A stretch of 64,000 bases of DNA from Epithemia pelagica (Eukaryota > Bacillariophyta > Bacillariophyceae > Surirellales > Surirellaceae), in NCBI GenBank assembly GCA_946965045.2, contig OX337238.1, positions 372,001 through 436,000 on the forward strand, given 5' to 3'. A model generated the notes under the pieces. It was not told the origin of the DNA and did not search any database. It was given only the letters and a program-made list of their open reading frames with translations. The position numbers were made by a program, and so were the translations under genes. The first letter of the stretch is position 1. Each line of letters starts with the position of its first letter. Shown in pieces: positions 19,453 to 29,226 of the stretch.

Positions 19453-22400
19453 TCACCACAAAACACGTTGTGCTAGAAAACGCAATCGGGGTCCTGGTAA
19501 CGATTTTGTCAGCAGGTCCGCAAGATTGGTTTCACCTTCTTCCCAGGCGATACGCACGATGTTGGCGGCTTGTGCCTCACGTGTGCGATGGTAAGCAATC
19601 GCATTGTGTTTCTTCTTCAGAGTGACTTCAGGCATGGTTGCACTCTTGAACACAGATTCATTATCACAGAACACATTGGTTTCGCCATCAAGTGGAATGC
19701 CCATCATTCTCAACTTGTAACGGAAACCCTCTATCTGTTCGATGGCAGTCTTCATTGCGACAAATTCGGAGCCAAATGTTGATGTCTCAACAGTACTCTG
19801 TCGTTTGGAATACCACAAGATAGGTGCTCGTTGTAAGAACATAAGAATACCAGTTTGTGAGCGACGCGTAGCAAGACAACCAGCGTGATCGGCATCAACA
19901 AAACAAGTTGTGGTAACAGCCCGTCCACGAGGTGGTGGCATATTGGGCGGCAAAGGGTCACTAGCATCAGGGTAGTATTCAGACCAGTCTGCCTGGAAGA
20001 AACGATCCTCGTCGAAGGTCGGAGTTGTGTCGTCGAACACTAGGGTGGAACGTCCATGCGCTTTTAGGTATGCAAAAATGTGCAAGGCTTGTTCGAGGTG
20101 TCCTTCACGTGGCATGGCTAGATATCGGGACAGTTGTGATACGGCAACAATGATATCGATACGACCAAGTTCCACAACCCAACGAAGGATACCAATTAGT
20201 CCCTGATAGTAATTTGCACGTCGGGGGTCCAGTTCAGGAGATGAGTCGATCTCAGGACGATACCCAGTGGCAAGCGGAGTTGAGACTCGTGTCTGTAGCT
20301 TTTGGCCAACTTTAGACAGTTCGGTCTCAATTTCAGATATGGCACGTTTAACATATTTGTCGGAGGACATGGCCCATCGGGGTTTGTTCTCGGGATCGTC
20401 AGTATCTGGTATGGTATAGTGTCGAATCTCAGATCCCAAGTATTCGTCTGGGTCTTTAATACTCTCGGGTTTGATTGTATACCGTTTTTCCAGATCATTC
20501 ATGATCGATCGCGGATCATGACTGACACAGAGTATGTCGTCTATGTAGACAAGTACATACTCATAGTATTGGAACCCATCAGATGGTCGGACTTGAGGTC
20601 GAAGCCAGACATCAGGGTCAGCCAAGCAACTGTTGAACTTCATTTCACGAAGTGTTGCGGCAATGTGATCACGCCAACGAGCAGCAGAACTCTTCAAACC
20701 ATACAGAGCACGAACAATCAGTGCAGGTCGGCCAACGTTTTCGGGACCAAATTCTAGTCCCGCCGTAATATAAGTTCGCTCTTTTGTTGGTGCATTGAGG
20801 TATGCATTTTGTACGTCCCCGGCCAACACGTCCAGGCCATTAAGGGCAGCGATAGTGAATGCAATTCGTACGCTATCACGGGATACAACACTGGAGTACG
20901 TGGATTCCTTCGGTGGATCAGTCTTATGCCCACCGGCAACCAGTCGGGCTTTGCGGCGAAGATCAGACTTGATATCAAAGACCATATGACATGGGATATG
21001 TTTGTATCCAATTGGTACTTTGTCATCATCACGGAATTCAAAGGCAATGCGAACATTTTTCATCTCCTTTTCGATGGCTTTCCGCCAGAAATCAGTCCCC
21101 GTTCGACGATCAATCTCAAGAGCTTCTTGAACGGTTTTGGGCAGTTCAATACCATATTTGTGGGTACGTTTCCAATAGCGAGATTTTACTTTCGCAAGAA
21201 TCACACCACGTTTGCGTAACGTATGTGGAACCCACCAGGCATAGGCCGGTTCTTTGGCAAGCCCCGCCGCAACAGCATATTCGGCTAGTTGTACAGGCGA
21301 ATCGTTTTTGAGATCTTTGAGAGGGATCCAAACAGTAGAACCATCGGAGAGTTCACACTCATGTTCCCAACCAACGGTTGTATGGCGTTTACGGCCATTC
21401 AACCAGTCCGGATCCGTTCGGAGGACAGCGTCCTTGGTTTTGCGATGTCCAATGATATCCTTTACAATGGCATAGGAGTTGCCCTCAGTGTCGACTTGAG
21501 AGTAAAGGTTCTCGGCAATGAGATTGGCAGCAAGAGATTCGGTCGATCCATCGGGATACAGCACGTCATAGAAACGTGTGTCTAAGATTGGATTTGGATC
21601 ACGTTTGCCAATTGGTCGGCCAAGTTCATCTTTGGAGCGGCCTATGATCTTGGCTCTGGCCTGGTCCCCGCCATGCGGCAGCATGACTTCGGCTGTGAGA
21701 TATTCATCTAACTCCTCCGGAGTGTAGTCGTCAGCATCAGGGAGAGGTGTATCGGAGTCAAGAGCAGCAGGAAAGAGAGATTTGCTTTCGTCTTCTCCAA
21801 AGAAATCATCGGGTGGATCAGGGGAAACGTTGGCGGCATCTTCATCGGAGGACGGCGATGTATCCACGAGGAGAGTTTTGATAAGACCATCATAGACTTC
21901 CAGTTGTTGACGGATTGTGGGATTTTTCATATCGTCTTCAGGGATTGCCCACACATCTTTTCGGACAATAACTCGACCTTTCTCTGTCAAAACGTTGAAG
22001 GCCATGTCATCAATACAGTCATCGGCAAGACCAAGCCAGCGCCCAATACATTTACGCTCATGAGGGAAGTCATGCGACGGCGTATAATAGTATACAGGTT
22101 GATAGAAATCAAACAAAGCCATGGGAGAGATGTCGGGTGTCGATCCAAGAACGTGTTCAAATGGCGTTCGTCCATTAAGTTCAGGGATATCAGAGGCAGT
22201 TAACTGGTGGACAGAGGCAACCCACTTCAGCGCATAGGACCATGTGCGTCGTGGTGCACCAGTTTGATGTAACTTCCTAATAACACCTTTCTTCAACTCA
22301 CGGATGCTCGCTTCCGCGGCATTCTGCCATTGACTGTATGGGACGGTCACTTCTTGTTTGATACGGTACTCATTACAGATCTCACGAGAACGTCCATGAA

Positions 22401-23709
22401 ATAGCTCTTGCGCACCATCAGAAATTAACGTCTGAGGAATTCCAACATTCTGGATAAGGGACATCAGACCTTCAGGGTGTTGCTTCTTTGATTTCCAGGG
22501 ATAGACAAAATCATAGCCCTTTCCATCAGTAAATACGGAAGCACCCGTGTGAAGATCAAGCGATGGGCACTTGGAGAACATCTCGTCGCAAAACCATCGT
22601 CCCTTGACATTCGGGAATTTGAGCCATGGAGCTTTCTTTCGGACCTTGCGTTCGGATGGGACAAGGACATTTCGGACCCCAGCCTGGGTTGTCACTTGTA
22701 AAGTCTTCTTGGCCTTAGTAAGGCCGACATTCCATCGAGAAGACAAGGTCTGGGGATCAAGTACAGTCTTAGAAGAAGATGGCAAGACTTTTACGGCGTT
22801 TGTTGGTCGTGACGAAGCAGACTTAACGGCTTTGAGAAAGTATTCGTCGGGATCAAGGTCCTCAATGTCCACAGTGTCCTCGGCACTTGGTGGATGGGAC
22901 ACTCGAACGGCAGCAACTAAGCGGTTGCATAGTTCATCCTCGTCATTCTCAAGTTCCATGCAATAGCCATAGGTTTCGTCGTATGATCGGACGGCAGCAA
23001 CCAATCGCGGGACACAGGATGCGGCAATCGAATTCGGATCAACTTGGCGGACAGCAGATGCATTGGATGCATTGGCTTTCTCCTCCGCGGCAGCAAAGGT
23101 GGACGAATGAGGGTGCCACACCGAATCAGCAGTCATGACTATCCGTGGGAGCGACTCGAGCTCCTCCGGGGTTGGCTTCGTGGTCGCGAAGCCAGAGATA
23201 ACACCGGACATTTCTAGAGGAATGGTCAGGTCAGCATCGGGAATACGAATGCTGTGTGTGCTGTAAGGGTCAAACTGACGCGGCACATCATGGACAATGA
23301 GGCCGTTTGAACGCAGTTGATTGGGACAAATCAATGATTGGGACAATCGGTCCCCGAAGAATAACGACTCGTGAAACAGCAATAGATAACTATTGTTGTG
23401 GGCATCAGTCCAGACAGTGGCGGTCGTGGTGACGGGGATACGCTCGAGGGGTTTATATTCCTCTGAGAATGGGGAAACAGTGATGTAACGGTCAGGTTCC
23501 CTGAATTTCACAAAGTTGCGACCAACACAACAAGTGTCAGCATGCGAGTCCATTTCACATGTCAGATCAATCGGATCAGTGGTATGGGACTGTGATACGG
23601 CAGCACATAAACGGTGTGCAAAGGCTATGCTGAAGGTAGGGGTGCCTACAAGTGAGAAATGTGGACGGATAAGATTCGTTTTATCAATTTCATCACTGGG
23701 CACACAGCC
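19453..23709 (-). CDS. Copia-2 Pol: protease, integrase, reverse transcriptase, RNase H
   Basis: An open frame of 1418 codons starts directly after the gag UGA and stays in the gag frame. No ATG precedes the protease core, so expression needs stop-codon readthrough or another recoding step. The protease motif is EMDSHADTCCVG, with DSH in place of the usual D-S/T-G, a variant also known from other copia-like lineages. Integrase acidic residues are in VFTDGKGYD, ISDGAQELF and NAAEASIREL. Reverse transcriptase has LAGDVQNAYL and the catalytic YVLVYIDDIL. RNase H has CFVDADHAGC, FGSEFVAM and VFCDNESVF. The frame ends about 150 bp from the 3' LTR. All catalytic positions are present, so the copy could be active. 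Confidence 0.9.
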   Translation of the reverse strand, partial: GCVPSDEIDKTNLIRPHFSLVGTPTFSIAFAHRLCAAVSQSHTTDPIDLTCEMDSHADTCCVGRNFVKFREPDRYITVSPFSEEYKPLERIPVTTTATVWTDAHNNSYLLLFHESLFFGDRLSQSLICPNQLRSNGLIVHDVPRQFDPYSTHSIRIPDADLTIPLEMSGVISGFATTKPTPEELESLPRIVMTADSVWHPHSSTFAAAEEKANASNASAVRQVDPNSIAASCVPRLVAAVRSYDETYGYCMELENDEDELCNRLVAAVRVSHPPSAEDTVDIEDLDPDEYFLKAVKSASSRPTNAVKVLPSSSKTVLDPQTLSSRWNVGLTKAKKTLQVTTQAGVRNVLVPSERKVRKKAPWLKFPNVKGRWFCDEMFSKCPSLDLHTGASVFTDGKGYDFVYPWKSKKQHPEGLMSLIQNVGIPQTLISDGAQELFHGRSREICNEYRIKQEVTVPYSQWQNAAEASIRELKKGVIRKLHQTGAPRRTWSYALKWVASVHQLTASDIPELNGRTPFEHVLGSTPDISPMALFDFYQPVYYYTPSHDFPHERKCIGRWLGLADDCIDDMAFNVLTEKGRVIVRKDVWAIPEDDMKNPTIRQQLEVYDGLIKTLLVDTSPSSDEDAANVSPDPPDDFFGEDESKSLFPAALDSDTPLPDADDYTPEELDEYLTAEVMLPHGGDQARAKIIGRSKDELGRPIGKRDPNPILDTRFYDVLYPDGSTESLAANLIAENLYSQVDTEGNSYAIVKDIIGHRKTKDAVLRTDPDWLNGRKRHTTVGWEHECELSDGSTVWIPLKDLKNDSPVQLAEYAVAAGLAKEPAYAWWVPHTLRKRGVILAKVKSRYWKRTHKYGIELPKTVQEALEIDRRTGTDFWRKAIEKEMKNVRIAFEFRDDDKVPIGYKHIPCHMVFDIKSDLRRKARLVAGGHKTDPPKESTYSSVVSRDSVRIAFTIAALNGLDVLAGDVQNAYLNAPTKERTYITAGLEFGPENVGRPALIVRALYGLKSSAARWRDHIAATLREMKFNSCLADPDVWLRPQVRPSDGFQYYEYVLVYIDDILCVSHDPRSIMNDLEKRYTIKPESIKDPDEYLGSEIRHYTIPDTDDPENKPRWAMSSDKYVKRAISEIETELSKVGQKLQTRVSTPLATGYRPEIDSSPELDPRRANYYQGLIGILRWVVELGRIDIIVAVSQLSRYLAMPREGHLEQALHIFAYLKAHGRSTLVFDDTTPTFDEDRFFQADWSEYYPDASDPLPPNMPPPRGRAVTTTCFVDADHAGCLATRRSQTGILMFLQRAPILWYSKRQSTVETSTFGSEFVAMKTAIEQIEGFRYKLRMMGIPLDGETNVFCDNESVFKSATMPEVTLKKKHNAIAYHRTREAQAANIVRIAWEEGETNLADLLTKSLPGPRLRFLAQRVLW

Positions 23710-25263
23710 TCAGGTCTGCTTTTTGGCCTTATCAGCAAGGGCAACTTTCGCAACGGCAGTTGTAGGCTCCTTGGTTTCATCAGGGTTGTGCGGCTTTGTA
23801 GATCCTTTTTTACTATGGGCAAAGCGTCCGAAACTGTTTCCGGCTGAGGTTTTGGGAACAGTCGGTTCATCAGCAACAGGAGGATCAGGCTCGGAATGGT
23901 TCGGCGCGTCGTCGCCATCCAGGTCAGTGGTCTCCAATTTCATGTCATCAGACTTTGGAGTTTCAGTTTTACTCAACTTGCGAGAGCCATTTTCATCTTC
24001 AGTTCGCACGGCTCCGGCCTTGCGCTTTCCATTAGCGTCGTTCTGTGCTTTGTCTTTCTGTTCTTTACGGGCACGGAGGATTTCGGCCTTCTCTTCATCA
24101 GAGAGCTTGCGCCATTCATCCAAACTGTAATGACGTGTCTTCTTTTTATTCTGCTTGTTAGGACCATTCTTCTTTCCACTAGTCTTAGTCGTACCCACAC
24201 CAGCAATCTTTCGATTCTCGTCATTGGTCTTGTCGGTACGGGATGCAGCAATCAACGTGCCAAAATACTGCTGGCATGCTTCAAAATCAGAAAGCTTTGC
24301 TGCGTCACCGTTGACGACCGTCTTTCCCGCCGCCAAAGAGGGATCCGATATACCTTTGAGGAAATCGGTTACCTTTTTGGTTTCGGCAACGGGTTCATCA
24401 AGTTCAGCCAACGTATTATGAGCTTTCTGATGGCGGTGAACATATTGTTGATACGAGAAACGACCGCGGCCTGTAAACTTCGCGTCGGCAATAGCAGCGT
24501 ATGCTTCTTTCTTGCGGATGGTGACAGCTGCTGTGCCAGTAGCTTGGCGAGTCAACGCAAGATACGCCTCACGGCCATCCTTCTTCTTTTGGTGTGGCTT
24601 GATGAACGTCAGGCCAGGTCCGCCAACAAGAAAAGGTTTCATCAGTGTGAAGACGCGTTGATTGTCAAGGGCATACTGATCACCTTGCAGGATAGTAGTA
24701 GCAATCAAATCGTCATCGATAGTATCGTAGGCAGCATTCCTTGCTTCAGAACCGACAGGCTTAGTTTCACGAAGGACGTATGTCAAAGGAACACCCGTTG
24801 TGGGATTGCGATGCTGTGCGAGGAACGTGAGCAAGGCATCGTTAAACACCTCCCACTGAGTAAACGAAGTCAACTCTTTCGGTGGGGTCAGTTCATCGGA
24901 GGCAACTTCCTTGTTGAGTGCAAACAGTTCCTGGGTACGTTTGGTCCATTTCTTGATCAGGGGCGGATCAGAGAAAAGTGAGACTTTAAGAGCCTGACCA
25001 CGAGACGAACGGTATTCGAGCCACATTCGGAAGCCGTGGAGCTGCAGGTTAGCACTGAAGGGAAAGGCCCCGTTCTCTGGAGGGGTCTTCGCCATCATCT
25101 TCAACATCGACGGCACTTGATGGACCGCAACAGTCATGAACGATTGAGCATCATCAAAACCCTGCTCAATGATGTAGGTCACGGTGGCATCATTGTATCC
25201 ACAGCGTTTAACGGCAGCCTTGAAATCTTCCTTGGGATTTTCAGGGGCAGTGGATGAAGACAT
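23710..25263 (-). CDS. Copia-2 Gag, ends at UGA in frame with Pol
   Basis: ATG 25263-25261 gives 517 residues. The N-terminal 350 residues form a helical Gag-like domain. The C-terminal third is Lys/Asp/Glu-rich and includes RHYSLDEWRKLSDEEKAEI. No zinc knuckle is visible, unlike Copia-1 and Copia-3. The stop is ACC TGA GGC. The downstream Pol frame follows with no frame change. Confidence 0.85.
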   Translation of the reverse strand: MSSSTAPENPKEDFKAAVKRCGYNDATVTYIIEQGFDDAQSFMTVAVHQVPSMLKMMAKTPPENGAFPFSANLQLHGFRMWLEYRSSRGQALKVSLFSDPPLIKKWTKRTQELFALNKEVASDELTPPKELTSFTQWEVFNDALLTFLAQHRNPTTGVPLTYVLRETKPVGSEARNAAYDTIDDDLIATTILQGDQYALDNQRVFTLMKPFLVGGPGLTFIKPHQKKKDGREAYLALTRQATGTAAVTIRKKEAYAAIADAKFTGRGRFSYQQYVHRHQKAHNTLAELDEPVAETKKVTDFLKGISDPSLAAGKTVVNGDAAKLSDFEACQQYFGTLIAASRTDKTNDENRKIAGVGTTKTSGKKNGPNKQNKKKTRHYSLDEWRKLSDEEKAEILRARKEQKDKAQNDANGKRKAGAVRTEDENGSRKLSKTETPKSDDMKLETTDLDGDDAPNHSEPDPPVADEPTVPKTSAGNSFGRFAHSKKGSTKPHNPDETKEPTTAVAKVALADKAKKQT

Positions 25264-26043
25264 GGTGGAAGGCAAAAGGAAAGCAAGAGAGCCAGAAGCA
25301 GGAGAGGTTCAGAGCAAAACACAGGCAAAAAAAACACAGAAGTGTGGAGGCATTGCCAAAAGGTGATGCAGATCGCAGATTTCGCGATTCTACCTGGAAT
25401 TAAGGTGCACAAGTAGTGTCGACTTGCGTTTGCGCTGCAGTCGGCAGAGAACAAATACTTAGGACGTGTGCGTCGGCACAGTGCAAAAGGAGGTATCTAT
25501 ATTTTCATGTATGGAGAAAAGATTACCAAAACAATCGCTCACTTAAGCGAGTGCTCCCCGTCACGTGGGAGAGTGCCATGGGTCACACATCACGAGTGTG
25601 AACTATAAGTAGTGCCGCAAGCATACCGTGACGAGTAGCTTAGCGCGAACACTCCCAAGCGGTGATCAGCCGCTGCCAGTACAGGCAAAAGGCAGAGAGC
25701 AAGACTCCAAGGAGTTTCACATGATGCATAGCTTAGCTAGCATAGTTGGTGAGTTAGAAAAAAATTTAGTTCCCCCGTGCATTGGCATATAGCGTATGTA
25801 CAAGGCGGTGAACCCCTTCTAGCCCGAAGACCGGGGTCAATCTGCCACCCTTGAGAAGAACATGCACTTTTAACCAGCGGGGAAACGTCTTGTACCATAC
25901 ACCCCAAATATGGCGGCCCCCAGAAATTGGGCGTCTTAACTTAAAGCTGAGTCTAAGGGGAATCGAACCCCTGGCATCACGAGCCAACAGCAAACATTTA
26001 CCAGCTAAACCACTGCGGCTCTGCAATCTTGGGTCTGATAAAC
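25264..26043 (-). other. Copia-2 5' leader
   Basis: About 780 bp of non-coding sequence lies between the 5' LTR (right side) and gag. The part next to the LTR holds the primer site and a tRNA-like stretch; the rest shows no gene. Confidence 0.7.
25948..26024 (-). other. tRNA-like sequence in the Copia-2 leader
   Basis: On the minus strand an A-box-like TGGTTTAGCTGG is followed about 30 nt later by a perfect T-arm, GGGG-TTCGATT-CCCC, which contains a consensus B box GGTTCGATTCC. The anticodon arm pairs poorly and the acceptor strands match only at their outer three pairs, so this is not called a functional tRNA. It may be a captured tRNA fragment or an internal pol III promoter. Confidence 0.45.
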
Positions 26044-26217
26044 TGTATAAATCCTGCCACTACACGCTACAACACGGTGTATACGGCGTGCAACAAGTGG
26101 CTAGATCAAAATTATGACTAGAAAACTAGATGCGTAGCAGCATATGTAGGCGATGCATATTCGCCAATATGCGACCATGTATCCGCCAATATGCGACCTG
26201 TTGGCGGGATTTATTCA
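26044..26217 (-). repeat. Copia-2 5' LTR (174 bp)
   Basis: It is the same 174 bp as at 19126-19299. The minus-strand leader begins GTTTATCAGACCCAAG directly after it, the candidate primer site. Confidence 0.95.
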
Positions 26218-26239
26218 AGTTTTTCTACATACATTAAGT

Positions 26240-28433
26240 CCGGCGAATCCTTGTTGAATGATGGATCGGCCATTGTCTTTTTTAGCATTTTTTCCGGACT
26301 CTTTTTGCTCGAATTGGGCGTCGAGGGTTTGGGCGAGCAAGTGAATGGACTGGAGGGCATTAAACTCTTTTTTCGCAAATCCGTTGGAGGCGCCTGCATT
26401 GGCCTCTTTTTTGGTCTGGGCCTGCTCACGTTGCTGTACTTGTTGAATCGTCGCTTGGACCGCGAAGAAAATGTCGTCCAAGTCGGATCCACCATTACCT
26501 TGGCCTACCTTTGCTATTTTACCGCTGAAGTGGCCTGGGAAACCTCGGGTGTCATGGCCGTGGTGGCCATGGGGGTACGTGCTACTATAAAATATTACGT
26601 CGTGTGGTGTCGAGTATTCGATGCGCGAGTAGTTTGTGGGTGAGGAGGAGGGATATCCAAGACAACTGTGCCTCTTACCATACTTTGCTGTTTTCTTTTC
26701 TCTCTCACACATCTTGTCCACAGGTCATGACCACTGCGTTTGGTGAAACGTACATTAACGACAAGAAACTCATGGCCGATTTCTGGTCCATTGTGGAATG
26801 GTTGTTAAACACAGTCTTGTTTGCCTTGGGAGGTCTGGTATGGGGATCCATTATTGGCAACCAGGACGAGGAATTTCCCGAACGAGAATTTACCGGCAAG
26901 GATTGGGCCTATCTCATTCTCTTGTACCTCCTCTTGCATGTGATTCGATTCGGACTCTTTGTCTGTGCCTTTCCGGTGGTGAGCAAGATTGGTTTGGGCT
27001 CCAATTGGAACGAACTAATTTTCGAGTCGTATGGAGGACTGCGCGGTGCTGTGGGCATTTCCTTGGCCATTTTCTTGGACAATACCGTCCGCGCCAATGC
27101 GGATGACACCAATTTGAAATTTGTCTTGCAAAGCAACAAACTCTTTGGCTTTGTCGGTGGCATTGCCTTTCTCACCCTCATGATCAATGGCGTGTTTGCC
27201 GGTCCCCTCCTACGGTACCTCGGTCTCGCCGATTCGTCCGATACCCGCAAGCGCATGCTCCATTGTTATCTGGAACACAATCGACAAAATGCCATTCGGG
27301 ACTTTGTCGAACTCTTGGGAGAACGACGGTTCCGCAAAGTCAACTTTGCCGTCATTCGAGCGCATGTGCCCTTTCTCAAAGATGTCTCGCGCGCCGAAGT
27401 ACTCGAGGCAGCCAATTTGGCCTTTACGGTCCAGGAAGCCCATGAATCCGTCCTGGTCACGGAAACGGTGCACTTGGAGGGCATTCTCCGGTACGTGAGC
27501 AAAATTGACGATGTCGAAGATTCGACGCGATCGAGTTCCCAGTTTGTCCTGGATACCGACAAACCACAACACAGTGACCATCGTTATGGATTCCGGTTTA
27601 TCGAGCCGGCGGGCATTCCTTCGGCGATTCGAGGAACGCGAGACTTGACGCTTAATGAAATGCGGCGATTTTTTCTGGAATTGGTGCGGGCGGGATATCA
27701 GAAACAAATGGACGACGGTGAATTGGTGGATCGCGAGTTTGTCGTTTTGGCCCTCACCGAGTCGCTCGAACTGGCCGCCGAAAGCGTGGAACGAGCGAAT
27801 CGACTCAATGATTGGGACTATGTGTTTTTGGTCCGATATCCGTCGGTGGATTTGTTAAAGTTTGCTCAGGGACACGCAGGAACGTACTGTTGCTGCGACA
27901 AGGTGGTGGGATGTTGTGGCATGTCGCACATTTTGGATGCCGACACGATCCGAGTGCGGCTCGATACCGAGAAATGCCTCGCCTTTATTCGGGCTCACAC
28001 CACTGCGCAAGAAACGATTCAAAAATACTTTATGAACGACAAGCATCTCGAAATGGTGGAAGAAAAGATTATTCAAGAATCGGAATCCGAGGTGGCCATG
28101 GCGGAAGCGCACTTGTTGCAATTTGACAAGAGCGATGTGGAACTCGCCGTGTCGCACAAGGTATGCAAGATTCTCTTAAACAACTCGGTCCGGTATTTTG
28201 AGGGTCTGGTGGAAAATGGTCTGTTGAAAGAACAAGAAGCCATGGAGTTTTATGAAGAGATTCAGGCCAATCTCTTTCAAATTGATTCCTGCAACATGAA
28301 GAAACATCCAGGCGAACATACCCATCACGGAAGGAATGGCGGTCACACCACTGACATTGAAATTGATGACGGACATCCAATATCGACAGGAGCCAAGACC
28401 GATCCTCCCATGGTGGACGTGGATATGGATTGA
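26240..28433 (+). CDS. Na+/H+ exchanger (CPA1/NHE family), 3' exons of the transposon-split gene
   Basis: Coding sequence resumes in the second target-duplication copy, CCGGC, with GESLLNDGSAIVFF, the hallmark CPA1 motif. The exon runs to 26574; a 149-bp GTACGT...CACAG intron (26575-26723, phase 0) follows, and the last exon is 26724-28433, ending in TGA. Further membrane segments reach about 27230 and include YGGLRGAVGISLAI. A soluble C-terminal tail of about 400 residues follows, with no recognised domain, rich in charged helices. With the 5' exons it would encode 889 residues, a size comparable to long-tailed SOS1-like exchangers. No promoter other than the Copia-1 LTR now lies near this half, so it may be silent or LTR-driven. 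Confidence 0.88.
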
Positions 28434-29226
28434 GACTAGCATATCGTTTGGCCATGATGACGCTGTGCTGAAATGTGTCCATATCAGCTAGCAACTTCTC
28501 AGTCGATGTCGACGAGGCAAAAACCGAGTTTATTCGCCCTATGGTTTTCCTGATCATACCAGAAACAGTCGCTGGTGGTCCAAGGCAGACCGCGCTGTTC
28601 TTCGCAATAATCTTGGACAAAGTCCATGAACCGAAGCGATGCCTCGGGTCTTGGGTAAAGAGCCCGGGAAGGTGATTAGAATGGTGCTTGCTCGTTTACA
28701 TCGGGCAAACGACTCGATTTACTTGTCACACTCATTAGATGATAGCATTGGTGTGTTTTGCCTTTTCCTAGTAGTAGTCCTTGCCCTAGAGCAGTATACT
28801 TGCTCTACAAGTACCTATATTCATCAGTGGTTTGCGGCTATAGACTGTCGAGCAATAACCGAGCGGAAACAACCGTGTGGGGCACAAGATCACTGGACAA
28901 GGCAATTGTGCGAACAATACCAGTGATATGTGGAGGTTGGTGGCCTCGTCGTGTCACGAGCAATGCTTCAAGCTCCATTCAAGAAAAAAGTGTAGAAACA
29001 AGGAGACTATATTATCTACTCATTGGTCAGTAGAAGAACAGAGCTTACTATCAGGAATACGTTCTAAAGCATCTTAATGGTGTATAGTTCAGTGGTTCGC
29101 ATACAGTTTTATAAAGTATGAATCGGTCCCCATCATGCATGCCTCTCGAGGAAACAAACCAACAAACAAACAACCTCTGGGTGGAAGCTCATCTCCATTC
29201 GACTATGTGCAGTTGTTGGAGAAGAA
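28434..29226. other. Intergenic, nothing recognised
   Basis: About 790 bp between the convergent exchanger and HMG-box genes. Short frames show no family resemblance. An isolated A-box-like string at 29082-29104 lacks a B box. Confidence 0.5.

Larger units (their letters stand above)
19126..26217 (-). mobile_element. Copia-2: LTR retrotransposon (Ty1/copia) nested in the Copia-1 3' LTR
   Basis: It is 7,092 bp on the minus strand, with 174-bp LTRs that look identical, TG...CA ends and a short AGTT(T) target duplication from the Copia-1 LTR. It contains gag and pol in one frame separated by a UGA. It lies inside a complete copy of another element and must be younger than Copia-1. Confidence 0.95.
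8660..26239 (+). mobile_element. Copia-1: LTR retrotransposon (Ty1/copia) inserted in the exchanger gene, carrying nested Copia-2
   Basis: The element is bounded by a 5-bp target duplication CCGGC (8655-8659 and 26240-26244). The 5' LTR is 8660-9428. The 3' LTR is 18375-19125 plus its tail at 26218-26239, split by Copia-2. Internal order is primer site, gag, protease, integrase, reverse transcriptase, RNase H (copia order) and polypurine tract. Without the nested copy it is about 10.5 kb, long for copia, because the region ahead of protease codes for about 1,580 residues. By eye the two LTRs show no difference over the shared 751 bp, so the insertion is young. A single in-frame UGA at 14816 separates the two halves of the polyprotein. 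Confidence 0.95.

Noticed and set aside
29078-29104. A-box-like TATAGTTCAGTGGTT, possible tRNA gene
   Set aside because: No B box follows at the right distance and no cloverleaf can be drawn.
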